64,000 nt of DNA from Deinococcus indicus (lineage in GTDB: Bacteria; Deinococcota; Deinococci; Deinococcales; Deinococcaceae): assembly GCF_002198095.1 (NCBI RefSeq), contig NZ_NHMK01000012.1:62001-126000 (forward strand). The letters run 5' to 3'. Shown here piece after piece: positions 1 to 13,266 of this stretch. Position numbers and translations under genes: made by a program. Every line of letters starts with the position of its first letter. Within the stretch, counting starts at the first letter, position 1. The notes under the pieces were generated by a model. That model made no database searches. It was not told the DNA's origin and worked only from the letters and a program-made list of their open reading frames with translations.

Positions 1-796
1 CGTCAGCAATGAACCGTCTTTCCCTTCCCGACAGCGCCACCAGACGGCGGACTGCGGAACGGGTGCCTTTCTGCTGAAGCGACTTGCGGGCCTTCTGGAA
101 ACGCTCCGCATGGCGGAGCGTTTCCTTCCCCGACTTGAAGAACGCTTTCCCTGAGAGATTCGATGCGACCGCGAAATACCGCATCCCCACGTCCACGCCC
201 ACCACCTGCTGATGTGTCACGGGTTCAGGGTCTGGAAGTTCGATCTCCAGCGGGACGAGCAGGAAGTACTGCTTCTTCCTCGTGTCATACCAGAGTTGTG
301 CGGCGCCGATCCGGGCACCGTCGGCGATCCAGTCCAGATGCTTCCGGTAGCCCTCGTAAGGCAGCATCAGACGGCCCGCCAGCGTGGCAATGCTGACCTG
401 CTGGCCTGTCTTGAAGGAGTAGTCGCGCCCGTACTGGTAGGACAGCGTGCGACTCACGAACTTCGGCGCGGTATCCAGTCCCTTGTAGCGGCGGGCTTTG
501 GGGTTCACGGCCCGCTGTGCGGCGGCCTGTTTGACGCGGGTCCAGAGGGTCTTGTAGGTGGCTGCGACCTTCCGGGGGACCGAGCAGGCCATCTGAGCGC
601 CGAGCCCGAAGCGTTCTCGGAGGGTGGTGTAGACCTCCTTCTGAATCTTGGCGGCGTTGGAGGTTTTGTTCATCTCGAACGCCTGGTGTGATGTGTCGTT
701 CAGCGCGTCTCGGTAGGCCAGCGTCACCGCGTCCAGGGCAGCTTGTTGCTCCCTGGTGTGATGCAGCTTCAGCTTGGCGGTCAACGTGGCTTTCAC
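1..796 (-). CDS. tnpB: TnpB-family (IS200/IS605 OrfB) protein, partial
   Basis: RNA-guided nuclease/accessory protein of IS200/IS605-type transposons (family knowledge). The gene enters from the left edge, so only the first 265 codons are visible. The reading frame opens at a GTG at 796, just after an in-frame TAG. It reads KLHHTREQQAALDAVTLAYR at the N-terminus, the usual helical OrfB beginning, and later VVGVDVGMRYFAVAS, the first RuvC motif with the catalytic Asp. The remaining RuvC residues, zinc ribbon and any guide RNA at the 3' end lie outside the window. No tnpA is seen on this side. Whether the full gene is intact cannot be judged. Confidence 0.85.
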   Translation of the reverse strand, partial: MKATLTAKLKLHHTREQQAALDAVTLAYRDALNDTSHQAFEMNKTSNAAKIQKEVYTTLRERFGLGAQMACSVPRKVAATYKTLWTRVKQAAAQRAVNPKARRYKGLDTAPKFVSRTLSYQYGRDYSFKTGQQVSIATLAGRLMLPYEGYRKHLDWIADGARIGAAQLWYDTRKKQYFLLVPLEIELPDPEPVTHQQVVGVDVGMRYFAVASNLSGKAFFKSGKETLRHAERFQKARKSLQQKGTRSAVRRLVALSGRERRFIAD

Positions 797-832
797 GTAA
801 AAAGACTAGACCCTTCTGGTATGAACAGCAAG

Positions 833-877
833 GCCGCCTATGGGCGGCACTCCGGTTCCTCCCCATGCCTAAAGGCA
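833..877. repeat. Two short hairpins upstream of tnpB, possible left-end structure
   Basis: Two perfect small palindromes lie 37-81 bases upstream of the tnpB start. GCCGCC-TATG-GGCGGC is at 833-848, and TGCCT-AA-AGGCA is at 866-877. IS200/IS605 elements have subterminal imperfect hairpins recognised by TnpA rather than terminal inverted repeats. These hairpins may be that left end, but the true element boundary cannot be fixed from one side. Confidence 0.4.
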
Positions 878-948
878 ATGGCCTACCCGGAGCTTCTCGG
901 TGAACAAACACCCGCGCCAGACACCGGGAGCCTTGCGGATTTGTTTGG

Positions 949-1077
949 CTACTCCGAAGCTCGACTGACGAGCTGGTCGCGGCCACGGGCCTTCGCCAGA
1001 TACATCCGCATGTCTGCCAGGGTAAGAAGCTCTTCTATGGCCACAGCTTCGTTCAGCGTCACCAGTCCGCCGCTCAT
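949..1077 (-). pseudogene. Remnant of a GGDEF-domain gene (3' end only)
   Basis: The minus-strand frame from an ATG at 1077 to the TAG at 949-951 encodes 42 residues, including EELLTLADMRMYLAKARGRD. That matches the C-terminal end of diguanylate cyclase GGDEF domains (ADxxMYxAKxxGRNxx). The catalytic GGDEF motif and all upstream sequence are missing. Homology stops at about 1080, where the sequence turns into a TGATACGGATT-type repeat end. I read this as a gene truncated by a mobile or repeated element. It is unlikely to make a functional protein. Confidence 0.65.
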
Positions 1078-1340
1078 TATTGATAACGGCGTAAATCCGT
1101 ATCACGTCTGCTGACATGCAAGGCGTCCTGGCCAGCGTCCTTCCAACACAGGGGAGTGATAAGCAATGTCAACTGACGCCGGTATCAATAGAACGAAGGC
1201 CCAGGAGGCAGGAGCTTGAAATTCCCCGGTCTCATGGGCCTTGATGCGAAGTGATCCGGACTGCCTTTTGTTTCGCTGGCAATCCGGAACTTCACCGCTC
1301 CTGCCGGCTCCACGTCCGGAGGGGCGTTTCTCTCCTACTC
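1078..1340. other. Intergenic stretch without recognisable genes
   Basis: Between the GGDEF remnant and the dispersed repeat I see no credible coding region. The ORFs that cross it are shadows extending into other genes. TGATACGGATT (minus strand, near 1095-1105) resembles the outer end of the dispersed repeat found elsewhere in the window. Confidence 0.4.
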
Positions 1341-1394
1341 GCATCCGCTCGGACCGGGCGGGCTTCGCAGCCCCTTCAATCGGAGTCCGTATGA
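1341..1394 (+). repeat. Dispersed repeat, copy A
   Basis: This reads GCATCCGCTCGGACC...TTCAATCGGAGTCCGTATGA. The same arrangement recurs at 12306-12359, 41683-41738 (inverted) and 62502-62550. The 3' half, TTCAAYCGGAGTCC, is best conserved. The copy lies in the intergenic region downstream of fruA. Confidence 0.7.
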
Positions 1395-1570
1395 CTATGC
1401 CTCGCACGCCCAGCCTACCGCACAGCATCATCACCGCGCAGCTGAACCGAATCACCAGCCTCAGCGGTTTCGTTCCCTACAGCCCCCTGCGTAAAAGCGC
1501 CATCTCCAAAGAGATGGCACGGAATTCCTTCGAACCTGAAGGCAGGGGCACTGCCGTCCCTTTTGGTAGA

Positions 1571-1614
1571 GGGGAAAGGGAGGGCACCCGCGCTGGTGGA
1601 CCCTCCCTCTCCCC
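1571..1614 (-). terminator. Long GC-rich hairpin downstream of fruA
   Basis: GGGGAAAGGGAGGG (1571-1584) pairs with CCCTCCCTCTCCCC (1601-1614) with one mismatch, and the loop contains a further CACC/GGTG pairing. It begins about 20 bases beyond the fruA stop codon on the minus strand. No U-tract follows, so it may be a non-canonical terminator, an mRNA 3' stabiliser or a REP-like element. Confidence 0.45.
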
Positions 1615-1632
1615 GGCTACTCGCGTCCGTGT

Positions 1633-3474
<1,842 letters not shown>

Positions 3475-3513
3475 GGGGGAACTCCTGTGGGCGGAACGGG
3501 CGGGAAGGGGGCA

Positions 3514-4488
3514 TCAGGCGGTCGTGACCTCGACCTGCGCGCTCAGGGCGTTCAGATCGGCGGGGGCGGGCAGGTGCGGGCCGAGGAGGGTGATGGTGCC
3601 GGCGCTGAAGGCCGTGGCGCGCCGCGCGGCGGCTGCCGGGTCCAGGCCGTCCAGGTGGGCGCTGATCAGGCCGGCGACCATGGCGTCACCGGCGCCGACG
3701 GTACTGACGACCGTGACGCGCGGCGGCCGGGCGAACACCGCCCCGGCGGCCGTGACGATCAGCGCGCCGCGTTCGCCCTGCGAGACGGCCACGGTCCGCG
3801 CGCCACGGTCGAGCAGCGTGCGGGCGGCGGCGAGGATCTCGGCGTCACCCGTCAGGGGTCGGCCCAGCGCGGTTTCCAGTTCGTGGATGTTGGGTTTGAT
3901 CAGGTCCGGCAGGACCGGCGCGGCGAGCGCGGCGTTCAGGGCCGGGCCGCTGGTGTCGAGCGCGACGAACACACCGGCGCGGCGCAGTCCGGCGGTCAGG
4001 GTGGCGTAGTGGTCGGCGGGCACGCCGGGCGGGAGGCTGCCGGCGAGGACGACCACGTCGGCGTCGGCGCCCAGGCGGGTGAGGACCGCGTCCAGTTCGG
4101 CCAGGGTGGCCGGCGTGGCGCTCAGGCCCGGCAGGTTGAGGTCGGTGGTCTCCTGCGCCGCGCCGTCCACGAGTTTGATGCCCACGCGGGTCGCGCCGTT
4201 CACGCGCACGAAGGCGTCCGTGACGCCCTTGTCGCGCAGCAGGGCCTCGAAGGGCGCGGCGTTGTCGCGGCCGAGCAGGCCGGTGGCGGTGACGCCCAGC
4301 GTGTCCCCCTGCGCGGCCCGGCTCCAGTCCGCGAGGATGCTGGCGACGTTCACGCCCTTGCCTCCGGCGGTCTGGTGCAGGTCCTGCCCGGCGTTCACCT
4401 GTCCGCGCTGCCAGCCGTCCGCGCGGACGGTCAGGTCCAGGGCGGGGTTCAGCGTCAGGGTCACGACCCGGCCGGGGCGGGCGGTCAT
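3514..4488 (-). CDS. fruK: 1-phosphofructokinase
   Basis: PfkB-family sugar kinase converting fructose 1-phosphate to fructose 1,6-bisphosphate. The 324-residue protein starts [20 protein letters not shown]. It contains the PfkB GGKGVNVA substrate loop and [10 protein letters not shown], which holds the catalytic Asp and anion hole. The ATG at 4488 overlaps the upstream fruB stop in an ATGA, which fixes the start and indicates translational coupling. A longer open frame extends upstream but runs antiparallel to family homology. Confidence 0.95.
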   Translation of the reverse strand: MTARPGRVVTLTLNPALDLTVRADGWQRGQVNAGQDLHQTAGGKGVNVASILADWSRAAQGDTLGVTATGLLGRDNAAPFEALLRDKGVTDAFVRVNGATRVGIKLVDGAAQETTDLNLPGLSATPATLAELDAVLTRLGADADVVVLAGSLPPGVPADHYATLTAGLRRAGVFVALDTSGPALNAALAAPVLPDLIKPNIHELETALGRPLTGDAEILAAARTLLDRGARTVAVSQGERGALIVTAAGAVFARPPRVTVVSTVGAGDAMVAGLISAHLDGLDPAAAARRATAFSAGTITLLGPHLPAPADLNALSAQVEVTTA

Positions 4489-6977
4489 GCGCGGCCCTTC
4501 CCGGTCCCGGCGTGCACGAGGGCGCGCACGGCCTCGGCGTTCGGCTGCGCGAGCGCCTGGGCAGCCAGGGCGCGCAGGGCGGGCAGGTCGTGCTGGCGCA
4601 GCGCGGCCTTCACGGCTGGAATCTGCGGCGGGCTGACCGACAGTTCCCGCACGCCCAGTCCGGTCAGGATCAGCGCGCCGACCTCGTCCCCGGCGGCGCC
4701 GCCGCACACGCCGACCCACCGGCCGTGCGCCTCGGCGGCGTCCACGGTCAGCTTGATGAGTTGCAGCACGGCCGGGTGCATCGCGTCGGTCTGGCGGGCC
4801 AGTTGCGGGTGCAGGCGGTCCATGGCGAGGGTGTACTGGGTCAGGTCGTTCGTGCCGACGCTGAAGAAGTCCACCTCGGCGGCCAGCAGCGGCGCGAGCA
4901 GCGCGGCGGACGGCACCTCGATCATCACGCCGAGCGGGATGCGGCCCACGCCGAGTTCCTCGCGCACGCCGTCGAGCAGGGCGCGGGCGCGGCGGAAGTC
5001 CTCGAGGGTGCTGATCATGGGGAACATGACGTGCACGTTCGGGTGGTCCTTGGCCACGCGGGCGACGGCGCGCAGCTGCGGCATGAACAGGTCCGGGCGC
5101 TCGAAGCACAGGCGGATGCCGCGCAGACCCAGGAAGGAGTTGTCCTCGCGTTCCAGGCCCAGGTACGGCACTTCCTTGTCGCCGCCGATGTCGAGCGTGC
5201 GGATGATCAGGGGCCGGCCGTCCATGGCCTGCGCCATGGCGCGGTACTCGCGTTCCTGTTCGTCCTCGGTGGGCACGCTGTCGCGTTCCAGGAACAGGAA
5301 CTCGGTGCGCATCAGGCCCACGCCCTGCGCGCCGGCGTCCAGCGCGGCGGGCGCGTCGGCGGCGCGGTTGATGTTCGCGGCGATCTCGACGGGCGCGCCG
5401 TCGCGGGTCGCGCCGGGCTGGTGTCGGGCCGCGCGGGCCTGCTCGCGTTCGGCGTTCAGGGCGGCCTGCCGGGCGCGGGCGGACTGGAGGTCCGTGTCGC
5501 TGGGGTTCAGGTACAGGCGGCCGGCGCTGCCGTCCAGGATGGCGGGCGTACCGTCGGGAACGTCCAGCAGGCCGGTGCCGGCGGCGACCACGGCGGGCAG
5601 GCCCAGGCCGCGCGCGATGATGGCGGTGTGGCTGGTCGGGCCGCCCTGCGCGGTCACGAAGCCCAGCAGGGCGTCCGGGCCGAGGCGGGCGGTGTCGCTG
5701 GGCGTCAGGTCCGGGGCGAGCAGGATGGCGGGGCCGCCCTCGTAGGCGCTCTCCTCGCCGAGGTTCAGCAGGCGGCGCAGCACACGGCGCTGCACGTCCC
5801 CGAGGTCCACGGCGCGCGCGGCGAGGGTGGGGTCGTCCAGGCGTTGCAGTTGCGAGACGCGGTCCTGCGTGACCTGCTGGTACGCCCAGGCGGCGCCGTG
5901 CCCGTCGAGGATCAGCGCGACGGTGTCCTGCACGATGCCCTCGTCGGACAGCAGCTCACGGTGCGCCTCGAAGATGGCGGCCTTGTCCGCGCCGTAGCGT
6001 TCGCGGGTGGCGGTGATGGTCTGGTCGAGTTCCCGTCCGGCCGCCGTGAGCGCCTGATCGAGTTGCGTGGCGGCGGCCAGGGGCTCGCCGGGCGTGTCCG
6101 TGACGGTCAGTTGCCGCGCGGCGTACTGGCGGGTCTCGCCGATCACCAGGCCGTCGGCGGCGGGGACACCCTCGATGGTCGCGCCGACCTGCGTGGGCTG
6201 CCAGTCGGGTTCGCGGCGCGCGGCGGGCGCGGCGACCGGGGCGCTCAGGTCGTCGCCCAGTCCGGCGCGGATGGCGTCGGTGACGGCGCGCAGGGCCTGT
6301 TCGCTGTCGGCGCTGACGGTGAAGGTCGCGCCGCGCGTCAGGCCCAGGCTGAGCAGTTCCATCAGGCGCAGGGCGTCAGCGCTGCGGTCGCCGTGCGTGA
6401 GGTGCACGCGGGCGCCCAGCCGGCGGACCAGGCTGGCCAGGGCGGTGCCGGGGCGGGCGTGCATGCCCAGCGGGTTGGGCAGCGTGACCTGCGCGCTGAA
6501 CGGCAGGACGGACGCGGCGGGCTGGGTCGCGGTGGCGGCCGGGGCGGACTGGCCGGTCAGGGCGGCGCGCAGCTGGGCCGGGTCACGGGTGACGGACAGC
6601 CGCTCGACGAGGTCGTCGTCGGACAGGACGCGGGTCAGGCGGCGCAGGATATCGAGGTGTTCGTCGCTGGCGGCGGCGATGCCGATGACCAGCCGGACCT
6701 GCTCGCCGCCCTCGCCCCAGGTGACGCCCTGCGGGAGTTGCAGGACGGCCAGTCCGGTGCGGTGGATCAGGTGGCGGGTGTCGGGCGTGCCGTGCGGGAT
6801 GGCGATTCCGCTGCCGAGGTAGGTGTTCGCCTGGGTCTCGCGGGTCAGCATGCCCTGCAGGTAGGCGGGGTCGGTGTAGCCGGCGCCGCTGAGGAGGGCG
6901 GCGACCTGGGTGATGGCGTCGTCCTTGCTGGTGGCCTGCGCGCCCAGCTGGATCAGCCTGTCGGGAAGTTCGGTCAT
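4485..6977 (-). CDS. fruB: Fused PTS multiphosphoryl transfer protein (EIIA-HPr-EI)
   Basis: Soluble phosphorelay protein that moves phosphate from PEP to the FruA IIB domain. Its 830 residues contain, in order, EIIA-Fru (about 1-145, phospho-His62 in IAIPHGTP), an HPr domain (about 160-245, His173 in [10 protein letters not shown]) and enzyme I (about 265-830, His450 in [13 protein letters not shown], plus [16 protein letters not shown]). The whole general PTS chain is thus in one polypeptide. A start at 7022 is possible in frame. ATG 6977 was chosen because AAGGAGGA lies 6-7 bases upstream and homology begins there. First gene of the fru operon. Confidence 0.95.
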   Translation of the reverse strand: MTELPDRLIQLGAQATSKDDAITQVAALLSGAGYTDPAYLQGMLTRETQANTYLGSGIAIPHGTPDTRHLIHRTGLAVLQLPQGVTWGEGGEQVRLVIGIAAASDEHLDILRRLTRVLSDDDLVERLSVTRDPAQLRAALTGQSAPAATATQPAASVLPFSAQVTLPNPLGMHARPGTALASLVRRLGARVHLTHGDRSADALRLMELLSLGLTRGATFTVSADSEQALRAVTDAIRAGLGDDLSAPVAAPAARREPDWQPTQVGATIEGVPAADGLVIGETRQYAARQLTVTDTPGEPLAAATQLDQALTAAGRELDQTITATRERYGADKAAIFEAHRELLSDEGIVQDTVALILDGHGAAWAYQQVTQDRVSQLQRLDDPTLAARAVDLGDVQRRVLRRLLNLGEESAYEGGPAILLAPDLTPSDTARLGPDALLGFVTAQGGPTSHTAIIARGLGLPAVVAAGTGLLDVPDGTPAILDGSAGRLYLNPSDTDLQSARARQAALNAEREQARAARHQPGATRDGAPVEIAANINRAADAPAALDAGAQGVGLMRTEFLFLERDSVPTEDEQEREYRAMAQAMDGRPLIIRTLDIGGDKEVPYLGLEREDNSFLGLRGIRLCFERPDLFMPQLRAVARVAKDHPNVHVMFPMISTLEDFRRARALLDGVREELGVGRIPLGVMIEVPSAALLAPLLAAEVDFFSVGTNDLTQYTLAMDRLHPQLARQTDAMHPAVLQLIKLTVDAAEAHGRWVGVCGGAAGDEVGALILTGLGVRELSVSPPQIPAVKAALRQHDLPALRALAAQALAQPNAEAVRALVHAGTGKGRA

Positions 6978-7027
6978 GTGTCCTCCTTCGGGTCGGGCCG
7001 CCTGCAGCGCGGCCACACTCAAGTTCT

Positions 7028-7053
7028 GGTGATTCCTGACGAATCATGATTAA
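7028..7053. promoter_or_regulatory. Candidate operator of the fru operon
   Basis: This is an AT-rich patch in the divergent fruB/deoR-type intergenic region. GATTC-CTGAC-GAATC (7031-7045) is an inverted repeat, overlapping the perfect palindrome AATCATGATT (7042-7051). It sits 54-74 bases upstream of the fruB start, as expected for a regulator site. I cannot say which protein binds it. Confidence 0.4.
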
Positions 7054-7191
7054 TTTTGAGCAATTCAGAGCATACGACCCGGCCGACCCGGCGGACAAGT
7101 GGCCTGCACCACCATTGCCCAGACAGCCCGCAGACCCCGACCACCACGCATCCCGCTGCCCCCACCCGCCAGACGCCCGCTCACGCAGCCC

Positions 7192-7222
7192 TGAACAGAA
7201 CTGCTCAGAGCTGCGCTACAGT
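7192..7222 (+). promoter_or_regulatory. Possible leaderless promoter for the DeoR-family regulator
   Basis: TACAGT at 7217-7222 is followed by 8 bases and then the ATG at 7231, so transcription would start at or next to the start codon. TGAACA at 7192-7197 is a weak -35. There is no Shine-Dalgarno motif before the ATG, which fits a leaderless mRNA, a common pattern in Deinococcus. Confidence 0.45.
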
Positions 7223-7230
7223 GGTCCCAG

Positions 7231-8004
<774 letters not shown>

Positions 8005-8010
8005 ACCGCC

Positions 8011-8044
8011 CTGGCCTCATGCGGACGGTCCCTGATGAGGCCAG
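8011..8044. terminator. Bidirectional hairpin terminator between convergent genes
   Basis: A perfect 10-bp stem, CTGGCCTCAT (8011-8020) with ATGAGGCCAG (8035-8044), has a 14-base loop. It fills the gap between the regulator stop (8004) and the stop of the minus-strand secreted protein (8048). There is no clear U-tract on either side. Confidence 0.55.
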
Positions 8045-8047
8045 CCG

Positions 8048-10510
8048 CTAGCGGACCTGCGTGCGGAAGCACACGCTGCCGCCCGCACCCGCCGCGAGGT
8101 CCGTGGTGTATGTCAGGCCCCCGGCGCTCAGGCTGGCCGCGTCGGCGTCGGCGGCGGCCGTCAGGTCCGTGCCAGCGGGCGTGAACTCGCCCGCCTGCAC
8201 CTGCTGCGCGGAGAGACGCACGCCCAGCGGCGCGCCCGCCGGGGCCGGCGAGGTGCCGTACGCGCCCGGCAACGCCAGCGAGTTCGCGGGAATCGTGTCG
8301 CGCAGCGCGAAATTCGCGGCGACGAACCCGCCCTCGTTCCGGAAGGCGATGCAGTACTCCAGCGTATCGCCCGGCTGCCCGCCGCCCTGCGTGCCGAACG
8401 GCGTGCCGCGCGTGACGTTCCGCACCCATTTCTGGAGCGGCACGCGCGGCGGCGTGAACACCGTCACGTCCTCAGCCGCGCTGCCCTGCGGGTCGAAGGT
8501 CGCCGTGGCCGTCCCGGCCGCCGACGTGCGCGCCGGGTCGAGGTAACTGGCCTGCGCGGCGTTCTGGTACGTGGCGGGATCCGGCGCGGCGAGCGTCACG
8601 TCGAAGGTGACGCTGACGGCCGCCCCGGCCGGCAGGGTGAACGTCCCCCAGGCCGGGGCGGCGCTGCCGGGCGCCGGGTCCGTGACGGCCGTGCGGGTCG
8701 CGCCGCCGCCCAGCGTGATCGCCTGCGTCCGCGCGAACGTGAAGCGGGCCGGGAGGGCCGGGTCCTGCACGGTCACGTCGGTCGCCTCGCTGCGCCCGGC
8801 GGCGTTGCTGACCGTGATGGTGTACGTGGCGGCCGTGCTGGTCGTGAACCGGGTGGGGGTCGCGGTGGTCTTGGTGACGGTCAGCGCGGGCGTACACAGG
8901 CCCGGCAGCGGGGCCGCAGCGTTGTCGTAGACGATCTCCCCTGTGCCGCCGGCACCTGCCTGCGCGCCATACGGATTGGTGATGCCCGCTACGGGTTCGT
9001 TCAACCCCGGATTGCCCCCTGCCACGTCGGCACTGCCCACCCTGACCCCCTGGGCCAGCAGGACCGCGCCGCCACCGCCCCCAGCGCCAGAACCCTGCGT
9101 TTCACTGCCGCGCAGCGGCAATCCCGACTTGCCACCTGCGCCGCCCCTGACCTCCGCCGTGACGCCCGCCAGCACACCGGCGGTCGTGACCACCGCGACC
9201 GTGCCGCCGGCCCCGCCCCCGCCGGCCGCGTCCCGACCGGCCGGTTCGCCGTTCTGACCGTTGGAGCGCAGCACGCCGTTGCCCGTCACTCGCCCCGCGC
9301 GGATGAAGATCACGCCGCCCCCTGTCCCGCCGCTGCTTTGCGCGGTACTCGGTGCGTCGGCGGCGTTGTTGCTGTCGCCCGCGCCGCCTCCACCGCCCGC
9401 GAACAGACGCGTGGCGTCCGGCGCGAGGCCCTGCCCGCCCAGTCCGCCCACCTCGCGCGACCCGTCACCCTGGCAGGCGTAATAGGTGGTCGCGCCGGAC
9501 GTCAGGGTGCGGCAGGCAGCCTTCACGTTCGCGGCCAGCGCGTCGTACTGCGCCTGCGTGCGGTACACGCCGTAACTCCAGCCGCCGGTGCCGCCCGTCC
9601 CGACGTTCCCGCCGCCACCGCCGCCCGCGTTGTGCTGGGTGCCGCCGCCGCCCGCGTTGCCGGGCGCGCCGCGCGCGACGGTCAGGCCGCCGGGATAGCC
9701 CAGGTCACCGGCCGCCAGTCCGGACGGCGTGCCGGTGTACCCGCCGGTCACGGTCGCGCCGCGCACCAGGGTGGGCGTCCCGGCGTGCCCTTCGCCCTTC
9801 ATGGCGCCGCGCGAGGTGATCGTGGTGTAGGCACCCGCATAATCCTGAGCGTTGGCACCACTGATGACGCCCCCCACGAACGAGCCGCCGCCCCGGAATC
9901 CGGCGGCGCTGGCGTCCACGGTCGCCCCGCCCATGTTGAGGGTGCCGGCCACGTCGAACACGACGACGCCGCCCGTCTCGCCGTTCCAGACGGGCGGGCG
10001 GACCGTGCCGCTCAGGGTCAGCGCGGAGTGCTGCGGCACCCGCAACACCTGAAAGGAGCGGCGCGCGGCGCTGGCGGTGGCGGGACCGGACTCGTAGGTG
10101 TAACGCAGCGGGTCGCGCAGCGTCACGACCGCGCCGCTGACGGCCGTCACGACCCCGAACTCGTAGCGGCCAGCGCCGCGCAGGTCAGTCACGCCCCGGC
10201 CCGTGCTGCCGTTGCCGTACGCGACCGAGTTGGAGTTGTTCAGCACGCCGTCCTGCATCTGGATGACGAAGACCAGGTCACCCGGCGTGAGGGGCGCGGT
10301 CGCGGCGTCGGCGCCGCTGCGCAGCGTGCCCAGGTTCAGGGTGCGGCCCGCCGCGCTGGCGGTGCCGCTGCCGGGGTAGTAGGTGTTGCGCACGTAGGTG
10401 GGTCCGTCGCGGCCCGGCAGGGCGCAGGCGGCGCTCTGCGCGGCGGCCAGGGACGGCAGCAACACTCCGCAGAGGGCAGCGGTCAGCAGGGCGAGGCGGG
10501 CGGGGCGCAT
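8048..10510 (-). CDS. Secreted Gly-rich protein with DUF11-type repeats
   Basis: The 820-residue protein has a clear signal peptide ([20 protein letters not shown], cleavage near AAAQS). It continues with a region resembling cell-surface beta-helix or Gly-rich proteins, with many short GGGGG and GAGG runs (about residues 100-520). Around 540-655 is a DUF11-like domain ([27 protein letters not shown]), and a second related domain follows ([15 protein letters not shown]) at about 690-820. DUF11 modules are common in large surface proteins. The exact role is unknown. ATG 10510 was chosen because the signal sequence begins there; in-frame sequence farther upstream does not look like protein. Confidence 0.75.
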   Translation of the reverse strand: MRPARLALLTAALCGVLLPSLAAAQSAACALPGRDGPTYVRNTYYPGSGTASAAGRTLNLGTLRSGADAATAPLTPGDLVFVIQMQDGVLNNSNSVAYGNGSTGRGVTDLRGAGRYEFGVVTAVSGAVVTLRDPLRYTYESGPATASAARRSFQVLRVPQHSALTLSGTVRPPVWNGETGGVVVFDVAGTLNMGGATVDASAAGFRGGGSFVGGVISGANAQDYAGAYTTITSRGAMKGEGHAGTPTLVRGATVTGGYTGTPSGLAAGDLGYPGGLTVARGAPGNAGGGGTQHNAGGGGGGNVGTGGTGGWSYGVYRTQAQYDALAANVKAACRTLTSGATTYYACQGDGSREVGGLGGQGLAPDATRLFAGGGGGAGDSNNAADAPSTAQSSGGTGGGVIFIRAGRVTGNGVLRSNGQNGEPAGRDAAGGGGAGGTVAVVTTAGVLAGVTAEVRGGAGGKSGLPLRGSETQGSGAGGGGGAVLLAQGVRVGSADVAGGNPGLNEPVAGITNPYGAQAGAGGTGEIVYDNAAAPLPGLCTPALTVTKTTATPTRFTTSTAATYTITVSNAAGRSEATDVTVQDPALPARFTFARTQAITLGGGATRTAVTDPAPGSAAPAWGTFTLPAGAAVSVTFDVTLAAPDPATYQNAAQASYLDPARTSAAGTATATFDPQGSAAEDVTVFTPPRVPLQKWVRNVTRGTPFGTQGGGQPGDTLEYCIAFRNEGGFVAANFALRDTIPANSLALPGAYGTSPAPAGAPLGVRLSAQQVQAGEFTPAGTDLTAAADADAASLSAGGLTYTTDLAAGAGGSVCFRTQVR

Positions 10511-10600
10511 AAACACAGTATGTCTCGGGGTTCTGACAACCGCCTTGCTTAAGACCGGCCGGCGCGGGCCTGTTCCTGCGCCGGACACACCCTGCAGGCC

Positions 10601-10630
10601 TTCACAGACCAGAGGCAATTCCCGTACAGT
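10601..10630 (+). promoter_or_regulatory. Sigma-70-type promoter of aceB
   Basis: TTCACA (10601-10606), an 18-base spacer and TACAGT (10625-10630) lie 51 bases upstream of the malate synthase ATG. Just downstream, TGAAATTCAAGTTCA (about 10630-10644) has TGAA/TTCA symmetry and could be an operator, possibly for the nearby IclR protein (inference only). Confidence 0.5.
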
Positions 10631-10680
10631 GAAATTCAAGTTCATCAACTGAAAAACCTGCCGCGCCCGAGGAGACTCCC

Positions 10681-12270
<1,590 letters not shown>

Positions 12271-12359
12271 GACGGATTCCACTCTGCGGAGCAGCCCTAC
12301 GAGTCGCATCCGCCCGGACCCGGCGGGCGTTGCAGTCCCTTCAACCGGAGTCCGTATGA
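12271..12359 (+). repeat. Dispersed repeat, copy B, overlapping the iclR start
   Basis: The core at 12306-12359 matches copy A (GCATCCGCCCGGACC...TTCAACCGGAGTCCGTATGA). At the left end, ACGGATTCC (about 12273-12281) is the near-inverse of the right end GGAGTCCGT, so the element may span about 85 bases with imperfect terminal inverted repeats. Its right end supplies the GGAG and the ATG used by the downstream regulator gene. Confidence 0.65.
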
Positions 12360-13180
12360 GCAGCGAGGAACCGCGCGCCCGCGCGGGCCGGGCGCGCGGC
12401 GCGGAAGCGCCCGGCAGCGTCCGCACCCTGGAACGCGGGCTGGGCGTGCTGTGGGCGCTCGCCGGGCTGCGCGAGGCGACACTGTCGCAGGTGGCGCGCG
12501 CCGCCGGCCTGTCCCCCAGCACCGCCTCGCGGCTGCTGGAGACGCTGCGGCAGCAGGGCTTCGCGGACTGGGACGAGGTGTCCGGACTGTACCGGGTGGG
12601 CCTGCGCGCCTATCAGGTGGGCATGGCCTTCGACGCCGCGCAGGCGCTGACCGGCGCGGCGGCGGCCGAGATGCGCGCCCTGGTCGCCCAACTGGGCGAG
12701 AGCGTGAACCTCGCGGTGCTGCGCCCGCACGGCGAGACGGGCCTGGAAGCCGCGTACGTGTATCAGGTGGAGGGTCCGCAACTGGTGCGGATGTTCACGC
12801 GGGTCGGGGCGGGCGCGCCGCTGCACGCCTCGGGCGTGGGCAAGGTGCTGCTGGCCCCGCGCGACCCGGCCGAGGTGCGCGCCGCGCTGGAGACCGCGCC
12901 CCTGGTACCGTTCACGCCGCATACCCTGACCACACCGGCCGCCGTGCTGGACGCCCTGGCCCGCGTGCGCGAGCAGGGCTACGCGCTGGACGATCAGGAA
13001 CGCGAACTCGGCGTGCGCTGCGTGGCCGTCCCGGTCCGCGGCGCGGACGGCGGGGTCGCGGCGGCCCTGAGCGTCTCGGCGCCCACGTCCCGCCTGACGC
13101 CCGCCGACGTGCCGCGCTTCCTGGCGGCGGCGCAGGGGGCGGCCGCGCGGATCGGGGCGCGGCTGGGCTGGACAGGTTGA
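12356..13180 (+). CDS. IclR-family transcriptional regulator
   Basis: The 274-residue protein has an N-terminal winged helix (TLSQVARAAGLSPSTASRLL, about residues 42-61) and a C-terminal IclR effector domain (HASGVGKVLLAPR, YALDDQERELGVRCVAVPVR). IclR relatives include AllR, which senses glyoxylate or allantoin. Placement between two malate synthase genes and ahead of the allantoin genes suggests the same kind of control (inference). Its ATG is inside dispersed repeat B, with GGAG five bases upstream. No alternative in-frame start close to the domain is evident. Confidence 0.88.
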   Translation: MSSEEPRARAGRARGAEAPGSVRTLERGLGVLWALAGLREATLSQVARAAGLSPSTASRLLETLRQQGFADWDEVSGLYRVGLRAYQVGMAFDAAQALTGAAAAEMRALVAQLGESVNLAVLRPHGETGLEAAYVYQVEGPQLVRMFTRVGAGAPLHASGVGKVLLAPRDPAEVRAALETAPLVPFTPHTLTTPAAVLDALARVREQGYALDDQERELGVRCVAVPVRGADGGVAAALSVSAPTSRLTPADVPRFLAAAQGAAARIGARLGWTG

Positions 13181-13220
13181 GTGGGCTGGACGGGTGGCGC
13201 CCGATCCACGGCGCGCGGCC

Positions 13221-13266
13221 TATGCTGCGGCGCATGGCGATTCCTTCCACCGGCGGGCGCGCATGA
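13221..13266 (+). promoter_or_regulatory. TATGCT hexamer and 10-codon coupled leader ORF
   Basis: TATGCT at 13221-13226 lies 7 bases upstream of ATG 13234, the spacing of a leaderless start. That ATG opens the frame MAIPSTGGRA-stop, whose TGA (13264-13266) overlaps the ATG (13263) of the malate synthase paralogue. No convincing -35 is visible. A leaderless mini-ORF translationally coupled to the operon would explain the arrangement, but it may be chance. Confidence 0.35.

Noticed and set aside
285..986. A 233-codon minus-strand frame at the left end
   Set aside because: Out of frame with TnpB, which gives clear homology from GTG 796.
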